Part shown: positions 48,469-56,619 of the stretch, piece after piece
Numbering within the stretch: the first letter of the stretch is position 1
Layout: every line of letters starts with the position of its first letter
Assembly: GCF_014287585.1 (NCBI RefSeq)
Contig: NZ_JACOOJ010000005.1
Coordinates: forward strand, 124,001-188,000
Reading direction: 5' to 3'
Source of the DNA: Parabacteroides hominis
Lineage (GTDB): Bacteria; Bacteroidota; Bacteroidia; Bacteroidales; Tannerellaceae
DNA: 64,000 nt
Notes under the pieces: generated by a model
Database searches by the model: none
Told to the model about the DNA's origin: nothing
Seen by the model: only the letters and a program-made list of their open reading frames with translations
Translations under genes and position numbers: made by a program

Positions 48469-48498
48469 CAAATGTAAGGAAAAATATGATACGACAAA
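48469..48498 (-). promoter_or_regulatory. Promoter of the PEP-binding protein gene
   Basis: On the minus strand TTTG (48498-48495), 18 bases, then TACATTTG (48476-48469). This is a close match in both elements, 25 bases ahead of the ATG. Confidence 0.8.
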
Positions 48499-48514
48499 CG
48501 CCTCAAACGCCACC

Positions 48515-49612
48515 TTACAACAAATATCCAAATGACTTCAGGCGATTAACCACCAATTGGATAGAACCGGACTTCACAGGCAGCAAATATTTTTCTCCGC
48601 GAACAGTATTCTTCCGAATGATCGGATCGGAAGAAACCAAACGCAACAATTCTTCATTATAGGTATCCAACTGATAATACCTGTTGCAAAGATATCGTCT
48701 CATCCTCAAAATTCAAACTGGCCTCTCCTTCCAAAAAATCGATGCCGGAAGAAAACGCCACGTTCAGTTTCGGAGATACTACTTTAACTTTATATTCACG
48801 TAGATTTTCAGCACCGACCAACACAAAATCCTTCAACAGAGAAGGAAGCGCATGCAACAGAAACGGGCCGGCAGTATCCGCCGGAACGATAAAAAAGTTA
48901 TTTTCCTGATAGATATTCTTCTTCGCTTGTTTATCCGGGGCATATCTCAGAATCGTTTTATGCAAACTGGCAATAAACGGATCCAGCGGTTGGCGGATAA
49001 TCCGTTTAAGGATAATTTTATGATTCACCCCTAACGATACTTTCCAGGTAAGATCGAACCGTTCCGCTATCGATAGATCTGTCCCTGTAAGGGTATGGTC
49101 GACATGCAGGTACAACGCCTTATCCGCATCCACCTTCTCGATAACAAGCATGGGAGAAGTCTGAATCTCTGTGGCGGAATACTCTACTTCATAGTCTTGA
49201 TACAAAACATCCACATTCTCCATATAAGAAAAGAAGATGGAAAAAAGGTTTCCAGCATATCCTCCTTAAAGGCAGATTCAAAAAAACGCATCTGCCCATA
49301 ATTCTCGCCTACCGGCTCGACCGGATAAATCGTGTTGCCGGCCAACACAAAAGATTCTTTTCCCTGATAGTATCCAAGCTACGTAAGACATTAAACGTAT
49401 CACCATTATAACTATGGTAATCCACCGCAATCTCCTGCATGTTCTTATCCGCTACAAAGACAAAAGCCACTTTCTCGTCAAAATCCAGACAGAAATAGAT
49501 TTTCCCGACAACAAAATCGATGTTGATAAGACTGTATGGCTGATAATAAGACCGATCATTCTATTAATTGTCAGTGATTTATTTTATAATATTATCGCAT
49601 TGGACGAAAAAT
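48515..49612 (-). pseudogene. Frameshifted fragment, possibly the N-terminal part of an SNF2-type helicase
   Basis: Minus-strand reading gives a protein-like trail broken by at least three frameshifts: YSLINIDFVVGKIYFCLDF down to about 49390, then SFVLAGNTIYPVEPVGENYG, then the 188-residue open part at 49223-48657 (VVSPKLNVAFSSGIDFLEGEASLNF), then LDTYNEELLRLVSSDPIIRK to 48515. The GIDFLEGEASL motif resembles the region before the ATPase core in Bacteroidetes SNF2 helicases, but no ATPase part remains. The breaks are seen; the family is tentative. Only the middle part would survive as an open frame. Confidence 0.5.
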
Positions 49613-49690
49613 GAACACATACGCAGAAGAAGATTTGAAGAACATTGTTCAATAACATAAAAAACAACTATCAAAAAGTAAGCAAAATGT

Positions 49691-49720
49691 TTTGCCAACT
49701 CAGGTTATTCCCTACATTTG
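49691..49720 (+). promoter_or_regulatory. Promoter of the NAD-type glutamate dehydrogenase gene
   Basis: TTTG at 49691-49694, 18 bases, then TACATTTG at 49713-49720; the ATG at 49757 follows 36 bases later. Confidence 0.8.
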
Positions 49721-49756
49721 CAAACAGAATGTTATCTTAAAAAGAAATTATATACT

Positions 49757-51091
49757 ATGAAGACAGAAGTAATCTTATCAGCACTGGAAGCAAAACATCC
49801 GGGCGAAAAGGAGTATTTGCAAGCAGTAAAAGAAGTTCTTCTTTCAATTGAAGAAGTGTACAACCAGCATCCCGAATTCGAGAAAGCTAAAATCATCGAA
49901 CGACTGGTTGAACCGGAACGTATTTTCACCTTCCGTGTGCCCTGGGTAGACGACAAAGGGGAAATACAAGTTAACTTGGGATATCGTGTACAATTCAACA
50001 ACGCGATCGGCCCGTACAAGGGCGGTATCCGCTTCCATCCTTCTGTCAACCTGTCCATCCTGAAGTTCTTGGGATTCGAACAGACTTTCAAAAACGCTTT
50101 GACGACATTGCCGATGGGTGGCGGTAAAGGTGGTTCCGATTTTGCTCCTCGCGGAAAGAGTGATGCAGAGATCATGCGTTTCTGCCAGGCGTTCATCCTC
50201 GAATTATGGCGTAACCTCGGACCGGACCGCGATGTTCCTGCAGGCGATATCGGCGTAGGCGGACGTGAAGTCGGTTATATGTACGGTATGTATAAGAAAC
50301 TGGCTCGCGAAAATACCGGTACGTTCACAGGTAAAGGTATGGAATTCGGCGGTTCTATCCTCCGTCCCGAAGCTACCGGTTTCGGTGCTCTTTACTTCGT
50401 TCACCAGATGTTGGAAACTCATGGTATAGATATTAAAGGTAAGACTGTCGCCATCTCCGGTTTCGGAAACGTTGCCTGGGGAGCTGCCACTAAAGCGACC
50501 GAACTGGGTGCAAAGGTCGTCACAATTTCCGGCCCGGACGGTTATATCTATGATCCGGACGGCATTTCCGGCGAAAAGATCGATTATATGCTGGAACTGC
50601 GTAACTCCGGTAATGATATCGTAGCTCCTTACGCCGAAGAATTCCCCGGCGCAACCTTCTATCCCGGCAAGAAACCCTGGGAACAGAAAGTGGATATAGC
50701 ACTGCCTTGCGCCACTCAGAACGAGCTGGACGCAGATGATGCACGCAAGCTGATCGAAAACAATACATTATGCGTAGCCGAAGTCTCCAACATGGGATGT
50801 ACGGCCGAAGCTGTCGACCTGTTCATCGAACACAAACGGCTCTTTGCTCCGGGCAAGGCTGTCAATGCCGGCGGTGTCGCCACTTCCGGTCTGGAAATGA
50901 CTCAGAACGCTATGCATATTTCCTGGACGGCTGCCGAAGTCGATGCCAAACTGCATCAGATCATGAGCGCTATCCACCAGCAATGTGTCGAACACGGAAA
51001 AGAGGATCAATATATCAACTATGTGAAAGGTGCAAACATTGCCGGCTTCATGAAAGTAGCCAAAGCGATGATGGCACAGGGTATCGTGTAG
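49757..51091 (+). CDS. Glutamate dehydrogenase, NAD-type paralogue
   Basis: I chose the ATG at 49757; the longer frame would start inside the promoter. The 444-residue enzyme is the same length as GdhA at 37220 and shares LPMGGGKGGSDFAPRGKS and GPYKGGIRFHPSVN. The nucleotide domain differs: SGFGNVAWGAATKATELGAKVV then TISGPDGYIYD. FGNVAWGAA with Gly-Pro-Asp is the form of the NAD enzyme of Clostridium symbiosum, so this copy probably uses NAD (or both), in the direction of glutamate breakdown. It has its own promoter and terminator. Confidence 0.93.
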   Translation: MKTEVILSALEAKHPGEKEYLQAVKEVLLSIEEVYNQHPEFEKAKIIERLVEPERIFTFRVPWVDDKGEIQVNLGYRVQFNNAIGPYKGGIRFHPSVNLSILKFLGFEQTFKNALTTLPMGGGKGGSDFAPRGKSDAEIMRFCQAFILELWRNLGPDRDVPAGDIGVGGREVGYMYGMYKKLARENTGTFTGKGMEFGGSILRPEATGFGALYFVHQMLETHGIDIKGKTVAISGFGNVAWGAATKATELGAKVVTISGPDGYIYDPDGISGEKIDYMLELRNSGNDIVAPYAEEFPGATFYPGKKPWEQKVDIALPCATQNELDADDARKLIENNTLCVAEVSNMGCTAEAVDLFIEHKRLFAPGKAVNAGGVATSGLEMTQNAMHISWTAAEVDAKLHQIMSAIHQQCVEHGKEDQYINYVKGANIAGFMKVAKAMMAQGIV

Positions 51092-51138
51092 ATCGACGTG
51101 TATTCAACATACATAGAGAAGTGTGTCTATGAGAAGGG

Positions 51139-51168
51139 GGATGCCTGTAATTACAGGCATCCTTTTTT
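51139..51168 (+). terminator. Terminator after the NAD-type glutamate dehydrogenase
   Basis: The perfect palindrome GGATGCCTGTAA / TTACAGGCATCC followed by TTTTTT. Confidence 0.9.
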
Positions 51169-51196
51169 GTTTTTCCACCATTAATCAGTACATTTG
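51166..51196 (+). promoter_or_regulatory. Promoter of the DUF362/DUF6599 pair
   Basis: TTTG at 51166-51169, exactly 19 bases, then TACATTTG at 51189-51196. The -33 element is formed from the T run of the preceding terminator. Confidence 0.75.
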
Positions 51197-51239
51197 CCTC
51201 ATATAATATCCTGGATAACACCATGAAAATTAACTTTAA

Positions 51240-52406
51240 ATGAATAATGCCATGCAAAGAAGAAACTTTTTCCGTTCTATCGCGTTGGGAAGCATGTCGG
51301 CCGCCCTTTCACCAATCGTAAAAGCAGCTCCCCTGCAAGATACGGTAAAGCAAAAGCCAGCAACAAATATAGACGAGGCTACGGCCATTCCCCGGACAAG
51401 TCATTCCATGCCCGGCAAATATCCCGGTAAAGTGATTAAAACCAATCATCCCGCTTGTATCGTTGACGGCCAGCCTTCGGAAACAGCCGCTTACGAGATG
51501 TTGAAAACCTCCATGCTGAACCTGACCGGAAAAGCAAACCTTCGCGATGCATGGCTCGAACTGGTAGGCCCGCAGGATATCATCGGACTGAAGGTGAATC
51601 CGATTGCCGGAAAACTCCTTTCCACGTCCCATGCCGTAACTCGATCGATCGTCAAACAGTTGGAAGAAACGGGTATTCCCCGAAAGAACCTGATTATCTG
51701 GGACAGGCGCGAAGCCGACCTGAAAGAATCCGGTTTTACAGAAGAAAACTATCCGGGGATCAAGATAATCGGGACGGAATACCAGGATGAAAACGGCAGT
51801 TATATCGATAAGGAAGGTAAGTTCTACGGAGAAAGCCGGATCGACAAGTCCCAATCCTTCTTTGTCGACCTGGAAGGCGAATATGATGCTTACACCATGC
51901 CTTACATGATAAACGGGGGCAAACATTCCTACTTTACCCGTATATGCACGGAAATGGTTACCAAGATCATCAATGTCCCGGTCATAAAAAATGCCGGAAC
52001 CACCATCACGGTCTGCATGAAGAATCTGGCTTTCGGCTCCATAACGAACACAGCCCGGCTTCACGGACTGATGTGGCACGACACATGTGCCTATGCCTGC
52101 GCTTTCCCTCCTTTGCGGGATAAAGTCGTACTCAACATAGCCGACGGTCTGACCGGCTGTTTCGACGGAGGCCCTGCTGCAAACCCGCAGTTTATCTGTC
52201 ATTACAATACGCTTGTCGTAGGGACCGATCCTGTCGCAACCGACCGGATTTGTTATGACATCGTCCTTGCCAAACGGATCGAAGAGGGCTTGCAAGATAG
52301 CGAGAAAGCCGGCGCCCGCGCTTATATGGAGACAGCCCAGCAATTGCAATTAGGTGTTGCCGACAAAGATAAAATAGAACTCAAAGAAATAAACTTGGAA
52401 GCATGA
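51240..52406 (+). CDS. Exported DUF362-domain protein
   Basis: This 388-residue protein has a Tat-like signal (QRRNFFRSIALGS) cleaved near residue 30 (VKAAPLQ). The body matches DUF362 (DIIGLKVNPIAGKLLSTSHAV, IKNAGTTITVCMKNLAFGSI, KVVLNIADGLTGCFDGGPA), a fold usually tied to iron-sulfur ferredoxin-like proteins. No CX2CX2C cluster is visible here. The start may be the ATG at 51240 or 51252; the second puts the twin arginine closer to the end. It overlaps the next gene by four bases, so the two are a unit. Confidence 0.85.
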   Translation: MNNAMQRRNFFRSIALGSMSAALSPIVKAAPLQDTVKQKPATNIDEATAIPRTSHSMPGKYPGKVIKTNHPACIVDGQPSETAAYEMLKTSMLNLTGKANLRDAWLELVGPQDIIGLKVNPIAGKLLSTSHAVTRSIVKQLEETGIPRKNLIIWDRREADLKESGFTEENYPGIKIIGTEYQDENGSYIDKEGKFYGESRIDKSQSFFVDLEGEYDAYTMPYMINGGKHSYFTRICTEMVTKIINVPVIKNAGTTITVCMKNLAFGSITNTARLHGLMWHDTCAYACAFPPLRDKVVLNIADGLTGCFDGGPAANPQFICHYNTLVVGTDPVATDRICYDIVLAKRIEEGLQDSEKAGARAYMETAQQLQLGVADKDKIELKEINLEA

Positions 52407-53167
52407 ATAAATATCTGACAGGACTCCTGTTTTTCCTCCTTATTCCTCTTACTGTTTGGGGACAAGATCCGGAGATTAAGCGGGAACGCGTCTTTACCGG
52501 TACAGGACTGTATGGTTTTATGAACGGAGGAGCGGACCAATTCCTGGAATATGGCGTTAGCAAACTGACTACACGGGATGTCGTTTATAAAGGGAACGAA
52601 TATACGATCGATATTTACGAAATGCCGACACCGGAAGATGCTTTCGGCATTTACTCCCTGCATGTCTTCAAATGTAGCCGGGCAGACACGCTTGGTTGCA
52701 TTGATTGCCTGGCTCCTTATCAATTGCAGGCTGTAGCAGGAAGCAAATATATATCTGTCGTATTCCCGTCCGGTTCCGCTGCCGCCCAAAGCAAAGTGGA
52801 CGAACTGATCCGCCTGTATGTACCGATGGAAGAAAACGGGAATCCCCGGATACCGGAGACCCTCGGTATAACCCTTCCCTATTCCGGAAAGTTAAAACTG
52901 CTACGAGGCCCCATTTCCGTATCGGGAACAAGCATGTCCCTTTCCAACCTGCTGGAAGGTATCACCTATTCAGGTGTCTGGTTCATAGCTGACAGACCGG
53001 CGAAAGGATACCGGGCTCTGATAGAAGTAACCGATCCGAAAGAAACCGAAACACTGAAAAAGAAGGTTGCAGCTCCGGACATTCTCAAGGCCGGTGAGAC
53101 TTACCTATTTATAAAAGGCTGCGAAAAAGAAACTGAACAGGATGACCACGGAGGATTCGGATTCTGA
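52403..53167 (+). CDS. Exported DUF6599-like protein
   Basis: This 254-residue protein has a signal peptide (IPLTVWGQDP) and the segments LYGFMNGGADQFLEYGVSKLTTRDV and YEMPTPEDAFGIYSLHVF, which define the DUF6599 family. Such proteins are encoded next to DUF362 proteins. It is translationally coupled to that gene (ATGA overlap) and ends convergently, 16 bases from ruvC. The function is unknown. Confidence 0.8.
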   Translation: MNKYLTGLLFFLLIPLTVWGQDPEIKRERVFTGTGLYGFMNGGADQFLEYGVSKLTTRDVVYKGNEYTIDIYEMPTPEDAFGIYSLHVFKCSRADTLGCIDCLAPYQLQAVAGSKYISVVFPSGSAAAQSKVDELIRLYVPMEENGNPRIPETLGITLPYSGKLKLLRGPISVSGTSMSLSNLLEGITYSGVWFIADRPAKGYRALIEVTDPKETETLKKKVAAPDILKAGETYLFIKGCEKETEQDDHGGFGF

Positions 53168-53183
53168 AGTTCTCAAACAGCAG

Positions 53184-53741
53184 TTAGCGGACTTTGCCCG
53201 GATTCTTCGCAATAAAGTCCTTCCAACCCGTATATTTCTTTTCCTGTATCGGATTATTCGTCTGGAAATAATGGCAAACGGCAGCCGCCAATCCGTCTGT
53301 CGCATCCAATTGCGGCAGCATGGATGCTTCCGGAATATGCAGGTAACGCTGTAGCATCCCGGCCACTTGTTCTTTTGCCGCATTCCCATTCCCGGTAATG
53401 GACATCTTGATCTTTAGCGGGGCGTATTCAAAAATCGGGATATCCCGTTCGAGCGCGGCAGCCATAGCGACTCCTTGTGCACGGCCGAGCTTCAACATAC
53501 TCTGCACGTTCTTCCCGAAAAACGGGGCTTCAATGGCCAGTTCGTCAGGATGATACTGGTCGATAAGCCCTAAGACACGCTCAAAAATCTTGCGGAGCCG
53601 CAAATAATGATCCTCGTATTTATTCAATTGGAGTACGCCCATAGCTTCCAGTTTAGGTTTATTTCCTTCAATCTTCAGCACTCCGTAACCCATCACGATC
53701 GTTCCGGGGTCAATGCCCAATATGACACGGTCTTTCGTCAT
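53184..53741 (-). CDS. ruvC: Holliday-junction endonuclease RuvC
   Basis: This 185-residue protein is of normal RuvC length. The first strand [15 protein letters not shown] carries the first catalytic Asp, [23 protein letters not shown] the catalytic Glu, and the end has [16 protein letters not shown] with the last acidic pair. It cuts Holliday junctions made in recombination and repair, with RuvAB. It overlaps the DUF4286 gene by four bases on the minus strand. Confidence 0.97.
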   Translation of the reverse strand: MTKDRVILGIDPGTIVMGYGVLKIEGNKPKLEAMGVLQLNKYEDHYLRLRKIFERVLGLIDQYHPDELAIEAPFFGKNVQSMLKLGRAQGVAMAAALERDIPIFEYAPLKIKMSITGNGNAAKEQVAGMLQRYLHIPEASMLPQLDATDGLAAAVCHYFQTNNPIQEKKYTGWKDFIAKNPGKVR

Positions 53742-54052
53742 TTTTCCCAGTCTATCTCTTCCAGTAAAGTGCTAAAGCCGGCAATCTTATGACCGAAACG
53801 GGCAACCAGTGCCCGGTGAAGGTTATTTCCTTCGTTCTGCAACCAGAAATTCAACGTATCTACATTCTTAACATGAAACTGGACGGAGAAACTGACGCCC
53901 TCTCCCGCCTCTGCCTGCATCACGCGTCGCAGGCATGGCCGCTGCAAAAAACCGCTCTCCACGGCTTTCGGGATATACTGTTTTTTCAGATAATCCAAGC
54001 TTTCATCCAAAATATCTTTTTCTATATGGAACGTTGTATTATAAACAATCAT
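53738..54052 (-). CDS. DUF4286-family protein
   Basis: This 104-residue cytoplasmic protein ([33 protein letters not shown], then [19 protein letters not shown]) matches DUF4286, a ferredoxin-like fold of unknown role that is widespread in Bacteroidetes. It is the first gene of a two-gene operon with ruvC. Confidence 0.88.
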   Translation of the reverse strand: MIVYNTTFHIEKDILDESLDYLKKQYIPKAVESGFLQRPCLRRVMQAEAGEGVSFSVQFHVKNVDTLNFWLQNEGNNLHRALVARFGHKIAGFSTLLEEIDWEK

Positions 54053-54077
54053 CTTATTTTCTATAAAAATTCTATGG

Positions 54078-54085
54078 CAAAGATA
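54078..54085 (-). promoter_or_regulatory. -7 element of the DUF4286-ruvC operon
   Basis: The minus strand reads TATCTTTG, an exact TAnnTTTG match 25 bases before the ATG at 54052. No clear -33 TTTG is seen. Confidence 0.55.
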
Positions 54086-54107
54086 GTGGTTATATCAGGA
54101 AAAGCCC

Positions 54108-54115
54108 TATATTTG
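54108..54115 (+). promoter_or_regulatory. -7 element of the tRNA-Ala gene
   Basis: TATATTTG lies 20 bases ahead of the tRNA. It is divergent from the promoter at 54078. Confidence 0.6.
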
Positions 54116-54135
54116 CACCTGAAAATAAGTCGCAC

Positions 54136-54209
54136 GGGGCATTAGCTCATCTGGCTAGAGCGTCAGACTGGCAGTCTGAAGGTGATCGGTTCGAGTCCGA
54201 TATGCTCCA
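54136..54209 (+). tRNA. tRNA-Ala (anticodon GGC)
   Basis: A full cloverleaf can be drawn: acceptor GGGGCAT / ATGCTCC with a G3:U70 pair, the alanine identity mark; D arm GCTC/GAGC; anticodon stem TCAGA/TCTGA with loop CTGGCAG, anticodon GGC; T arm ATCGG-TTCGAGT-CCGAT; discriminator A. CCA is not encoded in full. A tyrosine integrase gene follows directly, so the 3' end is the probable attachment site of the element to the right. Confidence 0.95.
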
Positions 54210-54223
54210 CACCTTATAAATCA

Positions 54224-54256
54224 AGCGGTTACTGGAAAAGTAGCCGCTTTTTTTAT
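54224..54256 (+). terminator. Terminator behind tRNA-Ala
   Basis: The stem AGCGGTTACT / AGTAGCCGCT (one G-U pair), a 5-base loop, then a T run. Confidence 0.75.
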
Positions 54257-54306
54257 TGATAAAAACCGTTTTATTTTGGCGTTTTACGGCGTTTTATTAC
54301 ATTTGG

Positions 54307-54339
54307 TGACGCAAATTTGACGCAAATAATAACGCAAAA
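54307..54339 (+). repeat. Three ACGCAAA direct repeats upstream of the integrase gene
   Basis: TGACGCAAAT at 54307-54316 and 54318-54327, and TAACGCAAAA at 54330-54339, spaced 11-12 bases, about one helical turn. The position between the attachment site and the integrase gene fits arm-type sites for integrase or excisionase. GCGTTTTA repeats near 54279 and 54289 may be part of the same set. Confidence 0.6.
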
Positions 54340-54350
54340 AATAAAACGAT

Positions 54351-55583
54351 ATGGCTAACGAAAAGATTATACTGGACAAGCGAAGCAAGAAAAAGGACGG
54401 TACGTACCCTATCAAGATATACCTTAGGCATAATCGGGAAATACTTATAGCCACGGGGTACTCATGCGAGGAGTCTGAGTTTGCGAATGGGCTATTATCT
54501 AAACGCCACGATAACTACAAGGTGAAAAACGCGAAATTGAAATCGATGCTATCAATGGTGGAAATGGAGATGATCAGCATGTCAGCGTCCGGCAAGCTTG
54601 AAGACATGACGGACAAGGAATTGAAATCACATCTACAAGACAAGCTTTTCGGGAAAGTCTCCGACTCCTTAAAAGAGAAAAAAAAGAGGTTTGCCGACTT
54701 TTTGAACGAGTTCTTGGAGACCAAGACCAACGCCGGCACGATAAGAACGTACATAACCACAAGATACAATATAGAGGCATACGATCCCAATTGCACGTTT
54801 GATACCATGGATAAGAATTGGCTGATGTCGTTCGATAAATGGATGGCGTCAAGGGGTTTGAGCGTCAATTACCGCGCGTTCAACTTCAGGAATATCCGAT
54901 CTGTATTCAATTACGCCATAGATAATGACTACACGACGCTATATCCTTTCCGTAAATTCAAGATAAAGCAGGAAGAGACCTATAAAAGGAGCATGAATAT
55001 TGACCAGCTTCGCAAGCTGATGAATTACGAATGCGAGGAGCACCAAAAGAAATACCGTGATTTGTTTATGCTGATGTTTTATCTGATCGGCATCAACGCC
55101 GGGGATCTCCTTACGCTAAAGCATGAGAACCTGTATAATGGTCGGATAGAATACCATAGGATGAAGACCAACAAATACTATTCGATAAAGGTAGAGCCGG
55201 AGGCCATGGAGATCATAGAGAGGTACAAGGGAGAGGAATACCTGCTGTCTTTCATGGACGGGAACAAGACATACAAGGATATACTGAAACAAATGAACAA
55301 CCAATTAAAACTCATAGGAAAGGTAGAACGCAAGGGACTTGGAGGAAAAAAGACACGCGAGCCGGAGTTCCCGGAGATATCATCTTATTGGAGCAGGCAT
55401 ACGTGGGCTACTATAGCCGCCGATCTGGACATACCGGTAGAGACCATATCCATGGCTTTAGGACACAAGGCCGGCTACAAGATAACGAACGTGTATATAA
55501 AGTTCAACCATAAAAAGATAGACGAGGCTAACAGGAAGGTGATAGATCATCTATTGGGAATAAAAGGGGAAAAGGATATGTAG
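54351..55583 (+). CDS. Tyrosine recombinase (integrase), Bacteroidetes type
   Basis: This 410-residue site-specific recombinase has an N-terminal arm-binding part (about 1-100), a SAM-like core-binding domain (about 100-205, KKKRFADFLNEFLETKTNAGTIRTY) and the catalytic domain from about 215. The end has SSYWSRHTWATIAADL, ALGHKAGYKITNVYIKF with the nucleophile Tyr in VYIKF, and the beta-strand Lys in HRMKTNKYYSIKV. The first Arg position reads YLIGINAGDL, with Asn where most families have Arg, as in a large Bacteroidetes subgroup. It catalyses insertion at and excision from the tRNA-Ala site. Confidence 0.93.
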   Translation: MANEKIILDKRSKKKDGTYPIKIYLRHNREILIATGYSCEESEFANGLLSKRHDNYKVKNAKLKSMLSMVEMEMISMSASGKLEDMTDKELKSHLQDKLFGKVSDSLKEKKKRFADFLNEFLETKTNAGTIRTYITTRYNIEAYDPNCTFDTMDKNWLMSFDKWMASRGLSVNYRAFNFRNIRSVFNYAIDNDYTTLYPFRKFKIKQEETYKRSMNIDQLRKLMNYECEEHQKKYRDLFMLMFYLIGINAGDLLTLKHENLYNGRIEYHRMKTNKYYSIKVEPEAMEIIERYKGEEYLLSFMDGNKTYKDILKQMNNQLKLIGKVERKGLGGKKTREPEFPEISSYWSRHTWATIAADLDIPVETISMALGHKAGYKITNVYIKFNHKKIDEANRKVIDHLLGIKGEKDM

Positions 55584-55588
55584 TTTAG

Positions 55589-55615
55589 CCTCTCTTATAG
55601 AGAGGTATTTTATTT
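55589..55615 (+). terminator. Terminator after the integrase gene
   Basis: The stem CCTCTC / GAGAGG with a 5-base loop, followed by TATTTTATTT. Confidence 0.6.
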
Positions 55616-55620
55616 AGGTT

Positions 55621-55836
55621 TCACCCCCCCCCCCCGTTAACTTTATTTAACTTTTTATCCATTAAGCATTTTGGTTCTCCAAAACTAACCTTGATTCCCT
55701 TTTCTCCATTGAGCAAGGCCAGGGATCTTTTCAATTCTTCAATTTCATTACGGTTCCTTGTACACTCCCGGACACACGTAAGTACGGTTTTCGCCAAAGC
55801 CTCAACCTTAATAACTAAATCATAAATAACACTCAT
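55621..55836 (-). CDS. Small coiled-coil-like protein with a poly-G tract at its 3' end
   Basis: This 71-residue reading frame (VIKVEALAKTVLTCVRECTRNRNEIEELKRSLALL) could form a helix. A run of 12 C (55624-55635 on the plus strand) encodes the terminal glycines just before the stop. Slippage in this tract would change the last residues. No family is recognised. It is supported by position between integrase and repressor and by its helical pattern only. Confidence 0.5.
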   Translation of the reverse strand: MSVIYDLVIKVEALAKTVLTCVRECTRNRNEIEELKRSLALLNGEKGIKVSFGEPKCLMDKKLNKVNGGGG

Positions 55837-55905
55837 ACGCCCAAATTTTTAATATATTATAAAAACAGCGCATAAAATAACTTAGTTCCTTTAAAAGGTA
55901 TGTTT

Positions 55906-56313
55906 TTAAGCACCTTTTGATACTTTCTTTATCTCCATCATCAATCTATAGACTTCGCCTTGAAGCTTCAATATCTCCTCATCCTTTCTCTTTATGATAT
56001 CCTCATAAAAATTGACCATTTCCGGATCAACAGGAATGGAAGATGCATGCTTAGCCAAATCTTCATTGTTCAAAGCGTCCTCAACGCTGTCTGACGCAAG
56101 AAACATTTTTCCTTTCCCGGTAAGAAGCCAATTTGCGTCAACTCCATAAAACTCACAAAATGGAGCAACAACTTTTACTGATACATCTATCAAACCGTTT
56201 CTTATTTTCGACATATTTTCCTTCTTGATAGAATCGACCGATTTTGATACCTTATAATCAGATAGCCCTAATTGGTCTACTGATTGTAAAAATCTTTTAG
56301 TAATATCATTCAT
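55906..56313 (-). CDS. XRE-family phage-type repressor
   Basis: I chose the ATG at 56313 (MNDITKRFLQ), because the upstream in-frame part runs through the operator region. The 135-residue protein has a helix-turn-helix at about 5-65 (GLSDYKVSKSVDSIKKENMSKIRNGLIDVSVKVVAPFCEFYGVDANWLLTGKG). This is the common Bacteroidetes repressor form, followed by a linker and a C-terminal coiled coil (EDIIKRKDEEILKLQGEVYRLM) for dimerisation. There is no peptidase domain, so it is not a self-cleaving CI. Several GTGATA/TATCAC dyads lie immediately upstream and are the likely operators. Confidence 0.85.
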   Translation of the reverse strand: MNDITKRFLQSVDQLGLSDYKVSKSVDSIKKENMSKIRNGLIDVSVKVVAPFCEFYGVDANWLLTGKGKMFLASDSVEDALNNEDLAKHASSIPVDPEMVNFYEDIIKRKDEEILKLQGEVYRLMMEIKKVSKGA

Positions 56314-56333
56314 ACACACAACAGTTATAAAAT

Positions 56334-56371
56334 TATCACTACATTTGTACTGTATCACATGCAGGTGATAC
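56334..56371. promoter_or_regulatory. Operator dyad and promoter in front of the repressor
   Basis: The perfect dyad GTATCAC-N6-GTGATAC lies at 56352-56371, with a further TATCAC half-site near 56335 and TACATTTG (plus-strand -7 form) at 56341-56348. The site overlaps the starts of both divergent transcripts, the repressor (minus) and the small membrane protein (plus). Confidence 0.65.
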
Positions 56372-56412
56372 GATTATTAATTAAAGCCCGGCCTGCATGC
56401 CGGATAAACATC

Positions 56413-56619
56413 ATGAAAGCCATAGATATTATCATTAATATTACATGCTCTATAGTATTGATACTATGCTCATCTATACATATATATGTAGGCTATTCCG
56501 AAAGAACAGGTAAAAAGATACCTTTTTTCGAAAAGGCATTCGACCTGTTGGATGCTGTATGGTGGAATGTCAGGATATTTAATTTTTATATTAAAGATCT
56601 ATTCAAAAAAAGACCTTAA
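56413..56619 (+). CDS. Small membrane protein (68 aa)
   Basis: I chose the ATG at 56413 (MKAIDIIINI). One membrane helix (IIINITCSIVLILCSSIHIYV) and a basic end (DLFKKRP). A shortened relic of the same gene lies at 60495. It converges with, and overlaps by 21 bases, the minus-strand gene at 56599. Function unknown. Confidence 0.65.
   Translation: MKAIDIIINITCSIVLILCSSIHIYVGYSERTGKKIPFFEKAFDLLDAVWWNVRIFNFYIKDLFKKRP

Noticed and set aside
48685..48692. Minus-strand TATCTTTG promoter match
   Set aside because: It lies inside the decayed gene, and a far better promoter with both elements is at 48469-48498.
51309..52349. A 346-codon minus-strand frame opposite the DUF362 gene
   Set aside because: It shadows a gene with a Tat signal and family motifs; the antisense composition is not protein-like.
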